Of a stretch of DNA of 64,000 nt, positions 50,002-58,434 are shown piece after piece. Origin of the DNA: Halorarius halobius (GTDB taxonomy: Archaea > Halobacteriota > Halobacteria > Halobacteriales > Haloarculaceae); the NCBI RefSeq assembly GCF_024298865.1, contig NZ_CP101161.1:2997227-3061226 (forward strand), read 5' to 3'. The notes under the pieces were generated by a model. It was not told the origin of the DNA. It worked only from the letters and a program-made list of their open reading frames with translations, and did not search any database. Each line of letters opens with the position of its first letter. Position 1 is the first letter of the stretch. A program made the position numbers and the translations under genes.

Positions 50002-50166
50002 TCAGTCGGCGGGTGCGAAGTGGTCGGGCGGGGTCGCCCGCCGGCCGTCAACCCGTTCCGTCGCCTCGGGGGTCCCCGGGGATGACTCTTCTGTCCCAGT
50101 AGCGGCATCCATCGCCGCATACACCGCCTTCCAGCCACCGCTCGGGGTGTCGCCGTCACTCGGCAC
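50002..50166 (-). CDS. 54-residue protein with strong Shine-Dalgarno
   Basis: A GTG at 50166 is preceded by GGAGGTGGT with a three-base gap, among the best Shine-Dalgarno matches in the window. The product starts MPSDGDTPSGGWKAVYAAMD and is hydrophilic, acidic and Pro/Thr-rich, ending PPDHFAPAD. No domain recognised. Its TGA lies one base past the rpoL stop, tail to tail. The composition suits a halophile and the ribosome site supports a real gene. Confidence 0.55.
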   Translation of the reverse strand: MPSDGDTPSGGWKAVYAAMDAATGTEESSPGTPEATERVDGRRATPPDHFAPAD

Positions 50167-50468
50167 GCGACCACCTCCGCGCCGGGTCGGTCGTCGCTGG
50201 CCGCCACGACGCGCCTCGCCTGGAGTCGTGTCGACCGTCTCGGTTCTGGGCCGAACGCGGCCCGGTCGTCTGCGGGAGAGCGTGTCGTTTCATGGGATGC
50301 TCTCGCTCCGGCCCGTCGGGCGGGCCCGGAGACGCCGTTACTCGGTCCCAGTCACGCAAAAGGTGCGGCCTACCGCGGAGTGAAAGTGAAACTATACTCG
50401 GGCGGGGTTCCCCGGCGTCGGCTCCCTACCGGGTAGTTACCGGGGACGTTCAGTTTCGCCCACGGGGC
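50167..50468. other. 302-bp region without an assignable gene
   Basis: Between the 54-residue gene and hisF. It holds GC-rich dyads (GGCCCG/CGGGCC at 50310-50326, CTACC/GGTAG at 50426-50436) and a minus-strand CCTTTTGCG that might be a TATA-like box for the 54-residue gene. A 45-residue basic minus-strand frame is present but not credible. The 50426 dyad may be the hisF terminator. Confidence 0.5.
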
Positions 50469-51284
50469 TCACAGACGGACCGGCACGTCCCGCTCGTCGA
50501 GATACTGCTTCACCTCGCCGATGCCGAACTCGTCGAAGTGGAAGATGGACGCCGCGAGCGCCGCGTCGGCGCCGGCGTCGGTGAACACCTCGTACATGTC
50601 CTCCGGACCACCACAGCCGGAGGAGGCGATGACCGGCGTCGAGACGGTGTCACAGACCGCCTTCGTCAGCGGGATGTCGTAGCCGTCCTTCGTGCCGTCG
50701 GCGTCGATGGAGTTGACGAACAGTTCGCCGGCGCCCCGAGATTCGGCCTCCGCGGCCCACTCGATTACGTCGAGGTCGGTCCCCTCGCGGCCGCCCTTGA
50801 CGGTGCACTCGAACCAGCAGGACTCGCCGTCCACCTCGACGTAGTGTTCGCCCCCCTCGTCGAACCGCCGGCGCGCGTCCACGGAAATGACGATGCACTG
50901 CGACCCGAACGAACGGGCACCCTCGCCGATGAGTTCGGGGCGCGCGATGGCGCCACTGTTGATAGAGACCTTGTCCGCACCGGCGCGCAGGGTCTCCTTG
51001 ATGTCCTCGCGGGTGCGGATTCCCCCGCCGACGGTGAGCGGGATGAACACCTCGTCGGCGACCGCCGAGACGGTGTCGAGCATCGTCTCGCGGCCCTCCG
51101 CGCTGGCGGTGATGTCGAGGAAGACGAACTCGTCGGCGCCCGCGCGGTTGTACTTCTTGGCCATCTCGACGGGGTCGCCGGTGTACTCGAGGTCCTCGAA
51201 GTTGACCCCGGTGTAGACGGCGGCGTTGCCGTCCTCGTCGAGGTCCACGTCGATGCAGGGGATGATCCGCTTGGTGAGCGTCAT
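50469..51284 (-). CDS. hisF: Imidazole glycerol phosphate synthase, cyclase subunit
   Basis: A 271-residue TIM-barrel cyclase of histidine biosynthesis. [14 protein letters not shown] gives the first catalytic Asp (D12) and the second is in the [11 protein letters not shown] half-barrel region; [14 protein letters not shown] is typical of the C-terminal half. It takes ammonia from HisH, which is not in the window. The ATG at 51284 is the MTLTKR start; the GTG a little upstream is less likely. Confidence 0.96.
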   Translation of the reverse strand: MTLTKRIIPCIDVDLDEDGNAAVYTGVNFEDLEYTGDPVEMAKKYNRAGADEFVFLDITASAEGRETMLDTVSAVADEVFIPLTVGGGIRTREDIKETLRAGADKVSINSGAIARPELIGEGARSFGSQCIVISVDARRRFDEGGEHYVEVDGESCWFECTVKGGREGTDLDVIEWAAEAESRGAGELFVNSIDADGTKDGYDIPLTKAVCDTVSTPVIASSGCGGPEDMYEVFTDAGADAALAASIFHFDEFGIGEVKQYLDERDVPVRL

Positions 51285-51338
51285 TCGGTGCCCCACGCTT
51301 GGCACACGCGGGGTTTCACGGTTTCGACCGCCGACGCG

Positions 51339-52145
51339 TCACGGCCCCGCGTCGTCGTCCTCCTCGCCGTCGTCCGTCACGTACAGCGCCCTGATGCCGG
51401 TGCGGTCACCGTCTTCCAGCGACCGCGCGCTGGTCGTCCCCGGTTCGGTGAACTGGTACATCGTCTCCTCGGTGCAGTCCGGGTCCGGGTGGGCCAGCCC
51501 CATCGCGTGCCCGAGTTCGTGGGTGGCGACACTGTCGAAGTCGAGCGTCCCCTCGGCGCCCGTCAGCGACCAGTCGTAGTCGTCGGCGTCGAACGCCATG
51601 TCCCACTCCGTTATCTCGCGGCGCTCCTCGGGGCCGCTGAACTCGCCCCAGATGACCGTCACCGCCACCGCGTCCTGTGCGGCCACCGACCCGAAGACGA
51701 CCTCGTTTCGCCCGTCCGGGCCGTCCCGGTCGACGGTCACGTCGTCACCCGGCGCGAGCGGACCGCCGAGGATGTCCGTCCCCGCGGCCCGCTCCCAGCG
51801 GGCGATGGCGCCGGCGAAGTTCGATGCCAGCACGGTCGCGTCCAGCCCCTCGTCGTTCGTCGCATCGAACCGGTACGGCTCGACGGTGCGCCAGCGGACG
51901 CCCGCCGCGAACAGTTCATAACAGTCGTCGTCGGCCGCCTCGTCCTCGTCGACCTGCCGAAGTTCGTCCTCGGTCAACACGAACGCGTACCCCTCGACGG
52001 GGCCGTTCTCGCCGGCGGCGGTACCGAGGTAGACGGGGCCATCGGTGAGCGCGCCGGCGGGGGCCTGTGCGGTGGCCGCGCCGCCGCCAACCAGTCCGGT
52101 GGCGACGACGACGACCAGCCAGAGGGACGGGATGGACCCTCGCAT
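51339..52145 (-). CDS. Secreted matrixin-like metalloprotease
   Basis: A 268-residue exported protein with an N-terminal hydrophobic leader (about 8-26, ending ATAQA). THELGHAMGLAH gives the metzincin zinc motif HExxHxxGxxH (H209, E210, H213, H219), and TMYQF near 229 provides the Met-turn. The preceding acidic domain (50-200) is rich in Asp/Glu. It is probably a zinc endopeptidase acting outside the cell, without a visible propeptide Cys switch. A TATA-like box sits about 31 nt before the ATG. Confidence 0.85.
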   Translation of the reverse strand: MRGSIPSLWLVVVVATGLVGGGAATAQAPAGALTDGPVYLGTAAGENGPVEGYAFVLTEDELRQVDEDEAADDDCYELFAAGVRWRTVEPYRFDATNDEGLDATVLASNFAGAIARWERAAGTDILGGPLAPGDDVTVDRDGPDGRNEVVFGSVAAQDAVAVTVIWGEFSGPEERREITEWDMAFDADDYDWSLTGAEGTLDFDSVATHELGHAMGLAHPDPDCTEETMYQFTEPGTTSARSLEDGDRTGIRALYVTDDGEEDDDAGP

Positions 52146-52172
52146 CGGGGCGAGCTACTACGACGGCGACCG

Positions 52173-52180
52173 ACATAACC
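52173..52180 (-). promoter_or_regulatory. TATA-like box, matrixin gene
   Basis: GGTTATGT on the minus strand is centred about 31 nt before the ATG at 52145. Confidence 0.4.
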
Positions 52181-52232
52181 GGTGTGGCGACGGTCCGACA
52201 GAGCAAAGGGCCCGCTCGGGGTACGTCCGGAC

Positions 52233-52394
52233 ATGACCGACCACGGTGACGAGGAGCACGACAGCGAGTACGCGACCGAGCGGACGACCGCCCCCCAGTC
52301 CGACTACACGGGCCGCGACGTGGCGGTCGGATTCGTCGTCGCGCTGGTCGGGATGGCCGTCGTGTTCGGCGTCCCGCTGGCGCTGACGCTGTAA
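52233..52394 (+). CDS. Small single-helix acidic membrane protein
   Basis: A 53-residue protein: 28 acidic, His/Asp-rich residues, then GRDVAVGFVVALVG and one hydrophobic helix to the end (ALTL). No named family. The stop lies two bases before the GTG of the OCD gene, so the two are likely translated from one message. Confidence 0.65.
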   Translation: MTDHGDEEHDSEYATERTTAPQSDYTGRDVAVGFVVALVGMAVVFGVPLALTL

Positions 52395-52396
52395 GC

Positions 52397-53362
52397 GTGC
52401 GTATCCTCCCGGACGGGGCGGTCGCGGACCTCCTCTCGCTGGACGCACTGCTCCCGGTCGTCGAGGACGCCTTCCGGCGGCAGGGCCGCAGCGCCGTCGA
52501 GCGCCCAGAGCGGCCGCATTTTCCCGTGGGCACCGACGACGACGGGAACGACCCGGCGGGCACCGGGCTCGTCATGCCGGCGTACCTCCACGGCGAAGCG
52601 ACGTACGCGACGAAACTCGTCTCGGTCCACGAGGCGAACCCACCGGACCGCCCGACCGTGCAAGCGCAGGTGGCCGTCACCGACGCCGCCACCGGCGACC
52701 CGCTGGCACTCGTCGCCGGCGAGCGGGTCACGAACGCACGCACCGGCTGTATCGGCGGCCTCACGGCCCGCGACCTCGCGGTCGGCTCCGGCCCCGTCAC
52801 CCTCGGCGTCGTCGGCGCGGGCCAGCAGGCACGCTGGCAGACCCGCGCCATCGACGCCGCACGCGGCGTCGCCACCGCACGTATCTTCTCGCCGAGCGAC
52901 TCACGCGAACGGTGCGCGGCGGAACTCCGCGAGCGGGGCATCGACGCCGAGGCCGTTGGGTCGGCGCGCGCGGCCGTCTCGGACGCGGACGTGGTCGTGA
53001 CCGCGACGACGGCGACGGAGCCGGTGTTTCCGGCCGACGCGCTCGCGGACGGCACGCTCGTCGTGGCCGTCGGCGCCTACAGCCCGGAGATGCAGGAACT
53101 CGACGCCGCGGTCCTCGACCGCGCCCCCCGCGTGTTCGCCGACGTGCCCGAGGAGGCGACCGAGACCGGTGACCTGCTCGCGGCGGGCGTCGACGACCCG
53201 GTGGCGCTCTCGGAGGTGTTCGAGGGACGGACCGGCCGCGAATCGGCCGACGAGATGCTCGTCGTCGAGAGCGTCGGTTCGGCGGTGCTGGACGCGGCGA
53301 CGGCCGCCCACCTCTGCGAACGGGCCGAGAAAACGGACGCGGGCGAGACGGTCGCGTTCTGA
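52397..53362 (+). CDS. Ornithine cyclodeaminase / mu-crystallin family protein
   Basis: A 321-residue NAD(P)-dependent enzyme of the OCD/alanine dehydrogenase family. ATYATKLVSVHEANP is the substrate Lys region, and TLGVVGAGQQARWQTRA the Rossmann nucleotide loop. Starts with GTG two bases after the small membrane gene. The reaction may be amino-acid cyclodeamination, imine reduction or alanine dehydrogenation; archaeal members often act as alanine dehydrogenase. The stop abuts the purL stop. Confidence 0.88.
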   Translation: MRILPDGAVADLLSLDALLPVVEDAFRRQGRSAVERPERPHFPVGTDDDGNDPAGTGLVMPAYLHGEATYATKLVSVHEANPPDRPTVQAQVAVTDAATGDPLALVAGERVTNARTGCIGGLTARDLAVGSGPVTLGVVGAGQQARWQTRAIDAARGVATARIFSPSDSRERCAAELRERGIDAEAVGSARAAVSDADVVVTATTATEPVFPADALADGTLVVAVGAYSPEMQELDAAVLDRAPRVFADVPEEATETGDLLAAGVDDPVALSEVFEGRTGRESADEMLVVESVGSAVLDAATAAHLCERAEKTDAGETVAF

Positions 53363-55483
53363 CTACGCCATCTCGCGCTCGATGGTCGCGCGGGCCGCGG
53401 CGATATCGCCGGCGTCGTATTCGAGCGACAGGTCACCGACCGACAGCGACAGCGTTCCCGAGTCGTCGGTCGTCCCGAGGTCCGTGACGGGGGCGGCCTC
53501 GCCCACCGCCTCGCGCACCGCGTCGGGGTCGGTGGTCTCCACGACGGCCCGGCCCACGGCTTCCGAGAACAGCAGTTCCTCGGGGCGGGCGTCGGCGTCG
53601 AGCGCCGCCGCGAGGCCGGCGTCCCCGCTCACCATCTCGGCGAGCGTGACCGCAAGCCCGCCGTGGGAGACGTCGTGGACCGCCGTCGTCGATTCGTCGT
53701 TGGCGACGGCCGCGATGGCCTCGACGACGGCCCCTGGCTCGTCGGGGAGGTCCGGGAACGCGTCGGAGCCACCGTGCGAGGCGAGATACTGCGACCCACC
53801 GAGCGAACCGCTCGATGCGCCGACCAAGAGGAGCGTGGCGTCGCCCTCGACGGCCGACCCCGGCGCGTCGTAGCCGTCCTTCGTGCCGGTGACTGCGAGC
53901 GTCGGCGTCGGCGGCACCGGGCCCGCGGCCGAATCGTTGTACAGCGAGACGTTACCACCGACGACCGGCGTGTCGAGCGTGCGGCACATGTCGGCGAGAC
54001 CGTCGACGATGGCGCGGAAGCCGCCGTATACGTCGGGTTTCTCGGGGTTACCGCCGTTGAGACAGTCGACGGCCGCGAGCGGCGTCGCGCCCACCGCCGC
54101 GAGGTTCGTGACGTTCTCGAGCGCGACGGCGCGGGCGCCGTCGTACGGCGCCGCAGTCGTCCAGTTGGGGTCCGCGCCCGACGAGAACGCCAGCCCCGTG
54201 TTCGCTTCCCTAATCGCCATCAGGGCGGCATCGTCGCCGGGTCGCAAGGCCGTCCGCGTGCCGACCTCGTGGTCGTACTGGCGGTACACCCACCGCTTCG
54301 AGGCGGTGTTGGGGTGTTCGAGCACCGTCTCGAACGCCTCGCGAAGGTCCGAGTCGGGCAGGTCCCGCTCCGGTTCGGGCGGCTCGACGTGGTCGAGGTC
54401 GTTCATCGGCGCGCCGTCGGCGAGGTACTCCGCGGGCACGTCGACCACGACATCCCCCTGGAACGTGCAGACGTAGCCCGACTCGGTCACCTCGCCGATG
54501 ACCGAACAGCCGAGGTCGTACTTCTCGGCGAGCGCCCGGACGGCGTCGACGTTCCCGGGGCGCACCTCGTAGCACATCCGCTCCTGTGACTCCGCCAGCA
54601 GGATTTCGAGCGCGTTCATGTTCGGTTCGCGCTGGTGGACGCGTTCGAGGTCGATACGCGCGCCGAGGCCACCCTTCGCGACCATCTCCGAGGAGGCGCC
54701 GCCGAGGCCGGCGGCCCCGAGGTCGCGGGCCGCCTCGACGAGGTCGCCGTCGAGCAGTTCCTCGTTGGCCTCGATGAGTCGCTTCTCGGCGTAGGGGTCG
54801 CCCACCTGCACCGCGGGGCGGTCCTCCGTCTCGGCGTCCTCCGCGAGGTCCTCGCTGGCGAAGGAGGCGCCACCGAGGCCGTCGCGGCCGGTCGCGTTGC
54901 CGAACAGGACGAGTTTGTTCCCCGGCTCCTTCACCGCGGCCGTGACGAGTCGGTCCGACTCGAGCAGGCCGACGCAGGCGACGTTCACGAGGGGGTTTCC
55001 CTCGTAGTCGTCGTGGAAGGCGACGGACCCAGTGACCGTCGGGACGCCGATGCAGTTGCCGTAATGTGAGATGCCCTCGACGACCCCCTCGAACAGGTAG
55101 CGTGCGTGCTCGTCGTCGAACTCGCCGAAGTACAGCGAGTCGGCCAGCGCGATGGGGTACGCACCCATGCTCATCGTATCGCGGACGATGCCGCCGACGC
55201 CGGTGGCGGCGCCGTCGAACGGGTCGACGTACGACGGGTGGTTGTGGCTCTCGACGCCCATCGTCACGTACGTCGAGTCGTCGAGGGCGACGACCGCCGC
55301 GTCGTCGCCGGGGCCGACGACGACCTGTTCGCCCTCGCTGTCGAACGCCGAGAGCAGGGGCTGGGAGGACCGGTAGGCACAGTGCTCGCTCCAGAGGTTC
55401 TCGAACAGTTCCTCCTCCGCGGGAGTCGGCTCCCGGCCGAGTTCACCGACCACGAGTTCGCGGTCCGACGGCGACAGGCTCAT
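53363..55483 (-). CDS. purL: Phosphoribosylformylglycinamidine synthase, large subunit (small type)
   Basis: A 706-residue AIRS-family ATPase of purine synthesis that makes FGAM with PurQ and PurS. The first half has [29 protein letters not shown] and [33 protein letters not shown] and [10 protein letters not shown] follow in the second half. The length fits the small PurL type that needs separate PurQ and PurS. Its leaderless TATA box is 28 nt before the ATG. Confidence 0.96.
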   Translation of the reverse strand: MSLSPSDRELVVGELGREPTPAEEELFENLWSEHCAYRSSQPLLSAFDSEGEQVVVGPGDDAAVVALDDSTYVTMGVESHNHPSYVDPFDGAATGVGGIVRDTMSMGAYPIALADSLYFGEFDDEHARYLFEGVVEGISHYGNCIGVPTVTGSVAFHDDYEGNPLVNVACVGLLESDRLVTAAVKEPGNKLVLFGNATGRDGLGGASFASEDLAEDAETEDRPAVQVGDPYAEKRLIEANEELLDGDLVEAARDLGAAGLGGASSEMVAKGGLGARIDLERVHQREPNMNALEILLAESQERMCYEVRPGNVDAVRALAEKYDLGCSVIGEVTESGYVCTFQGDVVVDVPAEYLADGAPMNDLDHVEPPEPERDLPDSDLREAFETVLEHPNTASKRWVYRQYDHEVGTRTALRPGDDAALMAIREANTGLAFSSGADPNWTTAAPYDGARAVALENVTNLAAVGATPLAAVDCLNGGNPEKPDVYGGFRAIVDGLADMCRTLDTPVVGGNVSLYNDSAAGPVPPTPTLAVTGTKDGYDAPGSAVEGDATLLLVGASSGSLGGSQYLASHGGSDAFPDLPDEPGAVVEAIAAVANDESTTAVHDVSHGGLAVTLAEMVSGDAGLAAALDADARPEELLFSEAVGRAVVETTDPDAVREAVGEAAPVTDLGTTDDSGTLSLSVGDLSLEYDAGDIAAARATIEREMA

Positions 55484-55506
55484 TCATCTGTTTGCTGACT
55501 TCGCCC

Positions 55507-55514
55507 GGATAAAT
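55507..55514 (-). promoter_or_regulatory. TATA box, purL
   Basis: ATTTATCC on the minus strand is centred 28 nt before the ATG at 55483. Confidence 0.6.
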
Positions 55515-55875
55515 CGCTTTTCATGTGCACGTTCGTGATTATCGGCGCCGGCATCACCCGTCAGCGTCTCACCGTAGCAACGTGGTGCGCCCGGCAGTCG
55601 CGCGGCGTCGGTTCGCGTTGGACTCCGGATACTCCCGAATTAACGACCGATTAGCTATATCCCGATGCCACGTCTTCCGAGTGCAGGCGGGCGGTTCGGA
55701 ACGGAACCCCGACTGCCGGGGGGGGGCCGACACGGCCGGGCGGCGCGGCCGTGTTCCGGGGGATGCACCGTTTTGTGGTGGCCAAGTCCGGGCAGGGATT
55801 TGGTTGCCCGTCGATGTGTCGGTGTTGGGGGGCCGACGCCGGGCGACGCTTCGTCGACGACACCGCGAACCGGGG

Positions 55876-55883
55876 GCCTTTTC
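55876..55883 (+). promoter_or_regulatory. TATA-like box, PHP gene
   Basis: GCCTTTTC is centred 28 nt before the GTG at 55908 and supports that start. Confidence 0.45.
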
Positions 55884-55907
55884 TCTCCCCCGCGTCTACC
55901 CGGAGAC

Positions 55908-56591
55908 GTGCTGCGGGCCGAGCTCCACTGCCACTCGTCGCTCTCCTACGACGGGCGCGACCCCGTCGACCTGTTGCTCGGCCAGGCGGAGGCCGTCGGC
56001 CTCGACGCCATCGCCGTCACCGACCACGACGAGATCGACGCCTCGGTCACGGCGGCGAAGCGCGCCCCCGACTACGGGCTGGTCGGCATCCCTGGGATGG
56101 AGGTGACCAGCGAGGCGGGCCACGTGCTCGCGCTCGGCGTCGAAGAGCTGGTGCCGGCGGGACTCCCATTCACCGAGACGCTCGAACGAATCCGCGAGCA
56201 GGGTGGCATCGCCGTCGTCCCCCACCCGTTCCAGAAGTCACGCCACGGCGTCGCCGCCCACGTCACCAGCGAGGAACTCGCGGGCGCCGACGCCATCGAG
56301 GTGTACAACTCCAGACTGCTGACGGGGCGGTCGAACCGCCGGGCCGAGCGGTTCGCCGCCGCCCATCGCTGTCCGATGACCGCCGGGAGCGACGCCCACA
56401 TCGCGGAGATGGTCGGACAAGCGGTCACCGAAATCGACGCCGACGAACGGACTGTCGAGGCCGTCCTCGAGGCCATCACCGAGGGTCGCACGTCAGTCGT
56501 CGGCCAACGGACGCCGTGGCGCATCAGCCTCCGACAGTTCGGCGGCGGCGTCGTCCGACGGCTGAAGCGAGCGCTCATGGCGCCGTTCTGA
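55908..56591 (+). CDS. PHP-domain phosphoesterase
   Basis: A 227-residue PHP-fold protein. The start GTG encodes MLRAELHCHSSLSYDG with H7 and H9 as first metal ligands; AVTDHDEID, GMEVTSEAGHVLALG, VPHPFQK and AGSDAHIAEM supply further His/Asp ligands of the trinuclear site. It should hydrolyse phosphoesters, nucleotides or histidinol-phosphate-like compounds. The stop is two bases before the AsnB-like gene, so the pair is one transcription unit. Confidence 0.9.
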   Translation: MLRAELHCHSSLSYDGRDPVDLLLGQAEAVGLDAIAVTDHDEIDASVTAAKRAPDYGLVGIPGMEVTSEAGHVLALGVEELVPAGLPFTETLERIREQGGIAVVPHPFQKSRHGVAAHVTSEELAGADAIEVYNSRLLTGRSNRRAERFAAAHRCPMTAGSDAHIAEMVGQAVTEIDADERTVEAVLEAITEGRTSVVGQRTPWRISLRQFGGGVVRRLKRALMAPF

Positions 56592-56593
56592 CC

Positions 56594-57661
56594 GTGCGGG
56601 GCGCCGACCGCGCCCGCGTTCGCGCGGCCGTCGAGGCCAGGAATCCGTTGCCCGGAACCTGCGGGTTCGCCGGTGAACTCGACGGACGCCTCGTCCGGGA
56701 CGTGCTCGGTCGCGAACTTCTCTACTCCGAGCGTGAGGACCCGACGGCATGGAGCCACGACCCCGACGACCTGTCGGCGCCGTCGCTCGTCCCCGCGGGC
56801 CACGCCCGCGACGAGACGGGCGACGAACGGCTCTGGTCGCTTCCCGACCCCGACCCCGTGGCCGACGAGTCGCGTGCGGTCGGCTCGGTCCGCGACGCGC
56901 TCCGTCGGAGCATCGACGCCGCGGTGGACGACGCGACGCCGGTGGCGTTCTCCGGCGGTCTCGACAGCGCGGCCATCGCCGCTCGCACCGACGGCCCGCT
57001 GTACGTGGGCGGCTTCGAGGGCTGTCACGACGTCGCGGCGGCCCGGAGCGCCGCCGCTACGCTCGGCCGCGACATCCGCGTCGTCGAACTCACCCACGAG
57101 GACCTGCGGCGCGCCACGCCGGAGGTGGCCCGCGCCGTCGGCCGGACGAACCCGATGGACGTGTCCATCGCGCTCCCGCTGTATCTGGTCGCCGAGCGCG
57201 TCGCCGCCGACGGCTACGACCGGCTCGCGGTCGGACAGGGCGCGGACGAACTGTTCGGCGGCTACTCGAAGGTGGCGAACTACGAGTCGGACGACCGCGT
57301 CGACGCCGACTCGGTGCGCGCGGCGCGTCGGGAGACGGTCCTGACGCTTCCGGACCAACTCGAACGCGACGTCCGGGCGCTCCGCGCGGCCGGCGTCGAG
57401 CCGGTCGCGCCGCTGTTGCACGACCAGGTGGTCGCGGCCGCGCTCCGTCTCCCCGACGACCTCTTGGTCGACGGCGACGAGCGCAAGGCGGCGCTCCGTC
57501 GGGCGACCGACTGGCTCCCGGAGTCGGTCCGGAGCCGCGAGAAGAAGGCCGTCCAGTACGGCACCTACGTGTCGCGGGAACTCGACCGGCTCGCCCGGCA
57601 GAACGGCTTCAAGCGCCGGATGGACGACCACGTCGGGACGTACGTCGAGTCGCTACTGTGA
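56594..57661 (+). CDS. AsnB-like PP-loop protein with truncated glutaminase domain
   Basis: A 355-residue protein whose C-terminal two thirds match the asparagine synthetase ATPase domain (PVAFSGGLDSAAIA, PP-loop SGGLDS at 120-125; AVGQGADELFGGYSKV). The N-terminus keeps only the last strand of the glutaminase domain: LPGTCGFAGELDG and VRDVLGRELLYSE resemble the CGIAG and RDxxGxxPLYY motifs brought together, so most of the Ntn domain is missing, including the nucleophile Cys position at residue 2. It may use ammonia or another donor. Starts with GTG two bases after the PHP gene. Confidence 0.82.
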   Translation: MRGADRARVRAAVEARNPLPGTCGFAGELDGRLVRDVLGRELLYSEREDPTAWSHDPDDLSAPSLVPAGHARDETGDERLWSLPDPDPVADESRAVGSVRDALRRSIDAAVDDATPVAFSGGLDSAAIAARTDGPLYVGGFEGCHDVAAARSAAATLGRDIRVVELTHEDLRRATPEVARAVGRTNPMDVSIALPLYLVAERVAADGYDRLAVGQGADELFGGYSKVANYESDDRVDADSVRAARRETVLTLPDQLERDVRALRAAGVEPVAPLLHDQVVAAALRLPDDLLVDGDERKAALRRATDWLPESVRSREKKAVQYGTYVSRELDRLARQNGFKRRMDDHVGTYVESLL

Positions 57662-58126
57662 GACCGTCGCGATGGCCTCCCGGCCCACCTCGACCACGTC
57701 CGCGGGTAGTTCGTCGGCCCGCGCCTCCAGGTCGGCGGCGGAGAACCACTCCCAGACCTCCGGGTGGGCCTCGTCGTGGCCCGCCGGCTCCACCGTCCGT
57801 CGGTCGACGCTTCCGTAGAACACGAAGTCGACGTGTTGGTGACCGACCTCGTCGTCGTGGACGTTGATGTCCTCCAGCAGGAACTGCTGTGGCTGGGGAA
57901 TCGAGCGGGCGGCGTCGCTCTCGACGCTCCCGCGTGGCGCGACGAGGTCCGCCTCCAGCCCGGTCTCCTCGTGGCACTCCCGGAGTGCGGCCTCGTGTGG
58001 CAGTTCGTCGCGGTCGATGTGGCCCCCCGGAGGGAGCCACATGTCGAGGCGGTCGTGTTCGTGCAGGAGGGTCGCGCCGTCGTTGACGACGTAGACGGTG
58101 GCGACGAAGTGGCGGGTCGTCTCCAT
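57653..58126 (-). CDS. Nudix hydrolase
   Basis: A 157-residue Nudix protein. The box is complete: G35, E41, R49-E50, E53-E54, G56 in GGHIDRDELPHEAALRECHE followed by ETGL. It hydrolyses a nucleoside diphosphate linked to another moiety; the residues after the box do not fix which. It overlaps the AsnB-like gene by nine bases, tail to tail, and has a TATA-like box 26 nt before the ATG. Confidence 0.93.
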   Translation of the reverse strand: METTRHFVATVYVVNDGATLLHEHDRLDMWLPPGGHIDRDELPHEAALRECHEETGLEADLVAPRGSVESDAARSIPQPQQFLLEDINVHDDEVGHQHVDFVFYGSVDRRTVEPAGHDEAHPEVWEWFSAADLEARADELPADVVEVGREAIATVSQ

Positions 58127-58148
58127 ACGCGGCGAAGCGAGGCGGCGG

Positions 58149-58156
58149 GGAAAAGC
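58149..58156 (-). promoter_or_regulatory. TATA-like box, Nudix gene
   Basis: GCTTTTCC on the minus strand is centred 26 nt before the ATG at 58126. Confidence 0.4.
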
Positions 58157-58183
58157 GTTCGCCGACCGCGGCGGAACTGGACC

Positions 58184-58432
58184 CTACTGCACGTCCGAGA
58201 GGTCGACCAGTCCCTCCCGCATTGCGACGAGGAGCTTGCGGCTCTCCGAAAGGTCGTTCCAGTCGTCTGGACGGGCCGACTCCGGCACCTGCTCGACCTT
58301 CTCGAACAGGTCGACGCGGACGTAGTGGTCCCAGCCACAGTCGTTCTCGCAGGAGCGGACGATTGAGGGGACGCGGTAGTCGCGCTCGACCGTGTTGCCG
58401 CAGTCCGGACAGACGTACTCGTAGGTTCGCAC
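58184..58432 (-). CDS. Zinc-ribbon protein coupled to tfb
   Basis: An 82-residue protein. MRTYEYVCPDCGNTVERD and SCENDCGWDHY give four Cys (C8, C11, C28, C32) in a zinc-ribbon layout. A C-terminal helix follows (about 55-82). The ATG is two bases after the tfb stop, so it is made from the tfb message. That suggests a role in transcription, but no homologue of known function comes to mind. Confidence 0.78.
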   Translation of the reverse strand: MRTYEYVCPDCGNTVERDYRVPSIVRSCENDCGWDHYVRVDLFEKVEQVPESARPDDWNDLSESRKLLVAMREGLVDLSDVQ

Positions 58433-58434
58433 GC

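Larger units (their letters stand above)
55484..55907. other. 424-bp intergenic region with dyads and promoter-like patch
   Basis: No convincing protein gene. It contains the purL TATA, an isolated A/T patch with TTAGCTATATC (about 55650-55660), a G-run of nine (55718-55726), a perfect hairpin ACACGGCC/GGCCGTGT (55730-55754, 9-nt loop) and several GC-rich dyads before the PHP gene. A structured small RNA or a long leader is possible; I do not recognise SRP RNA or RNase P motifs. Confidence 0.45.

Noticed and set aside
50156-50300. 45-residue basic ORF (MKRHALPQTT...) upstream of the 54-residue gene
   Set aside because: Arg-rich and without acidic bias or ribosome site; it looks like a shadow frame of GC-rich DNA.
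55484-55907. SRP RNA or RNase P RNA
   Set aside because: I could not find the conserved Alu-type, helix 8 or CR-I to CR-V motifs; kept only as an unassigned structured region.
55525-56106. ORFs across the 55.5-55.9 kb gap
   Set aside because: Composition is basic and Cys/Arg/Pro-rich, unlike halophile proteins, and none has start signals.
55751-56593. Extension of the AsnB-like protein into the PHP gene as a possible glutaminase domain
   Set aside because: The extension is a shadow frame of the PHP gene, Arg/Pro-rich, without Ntn-hydrolase motifs.
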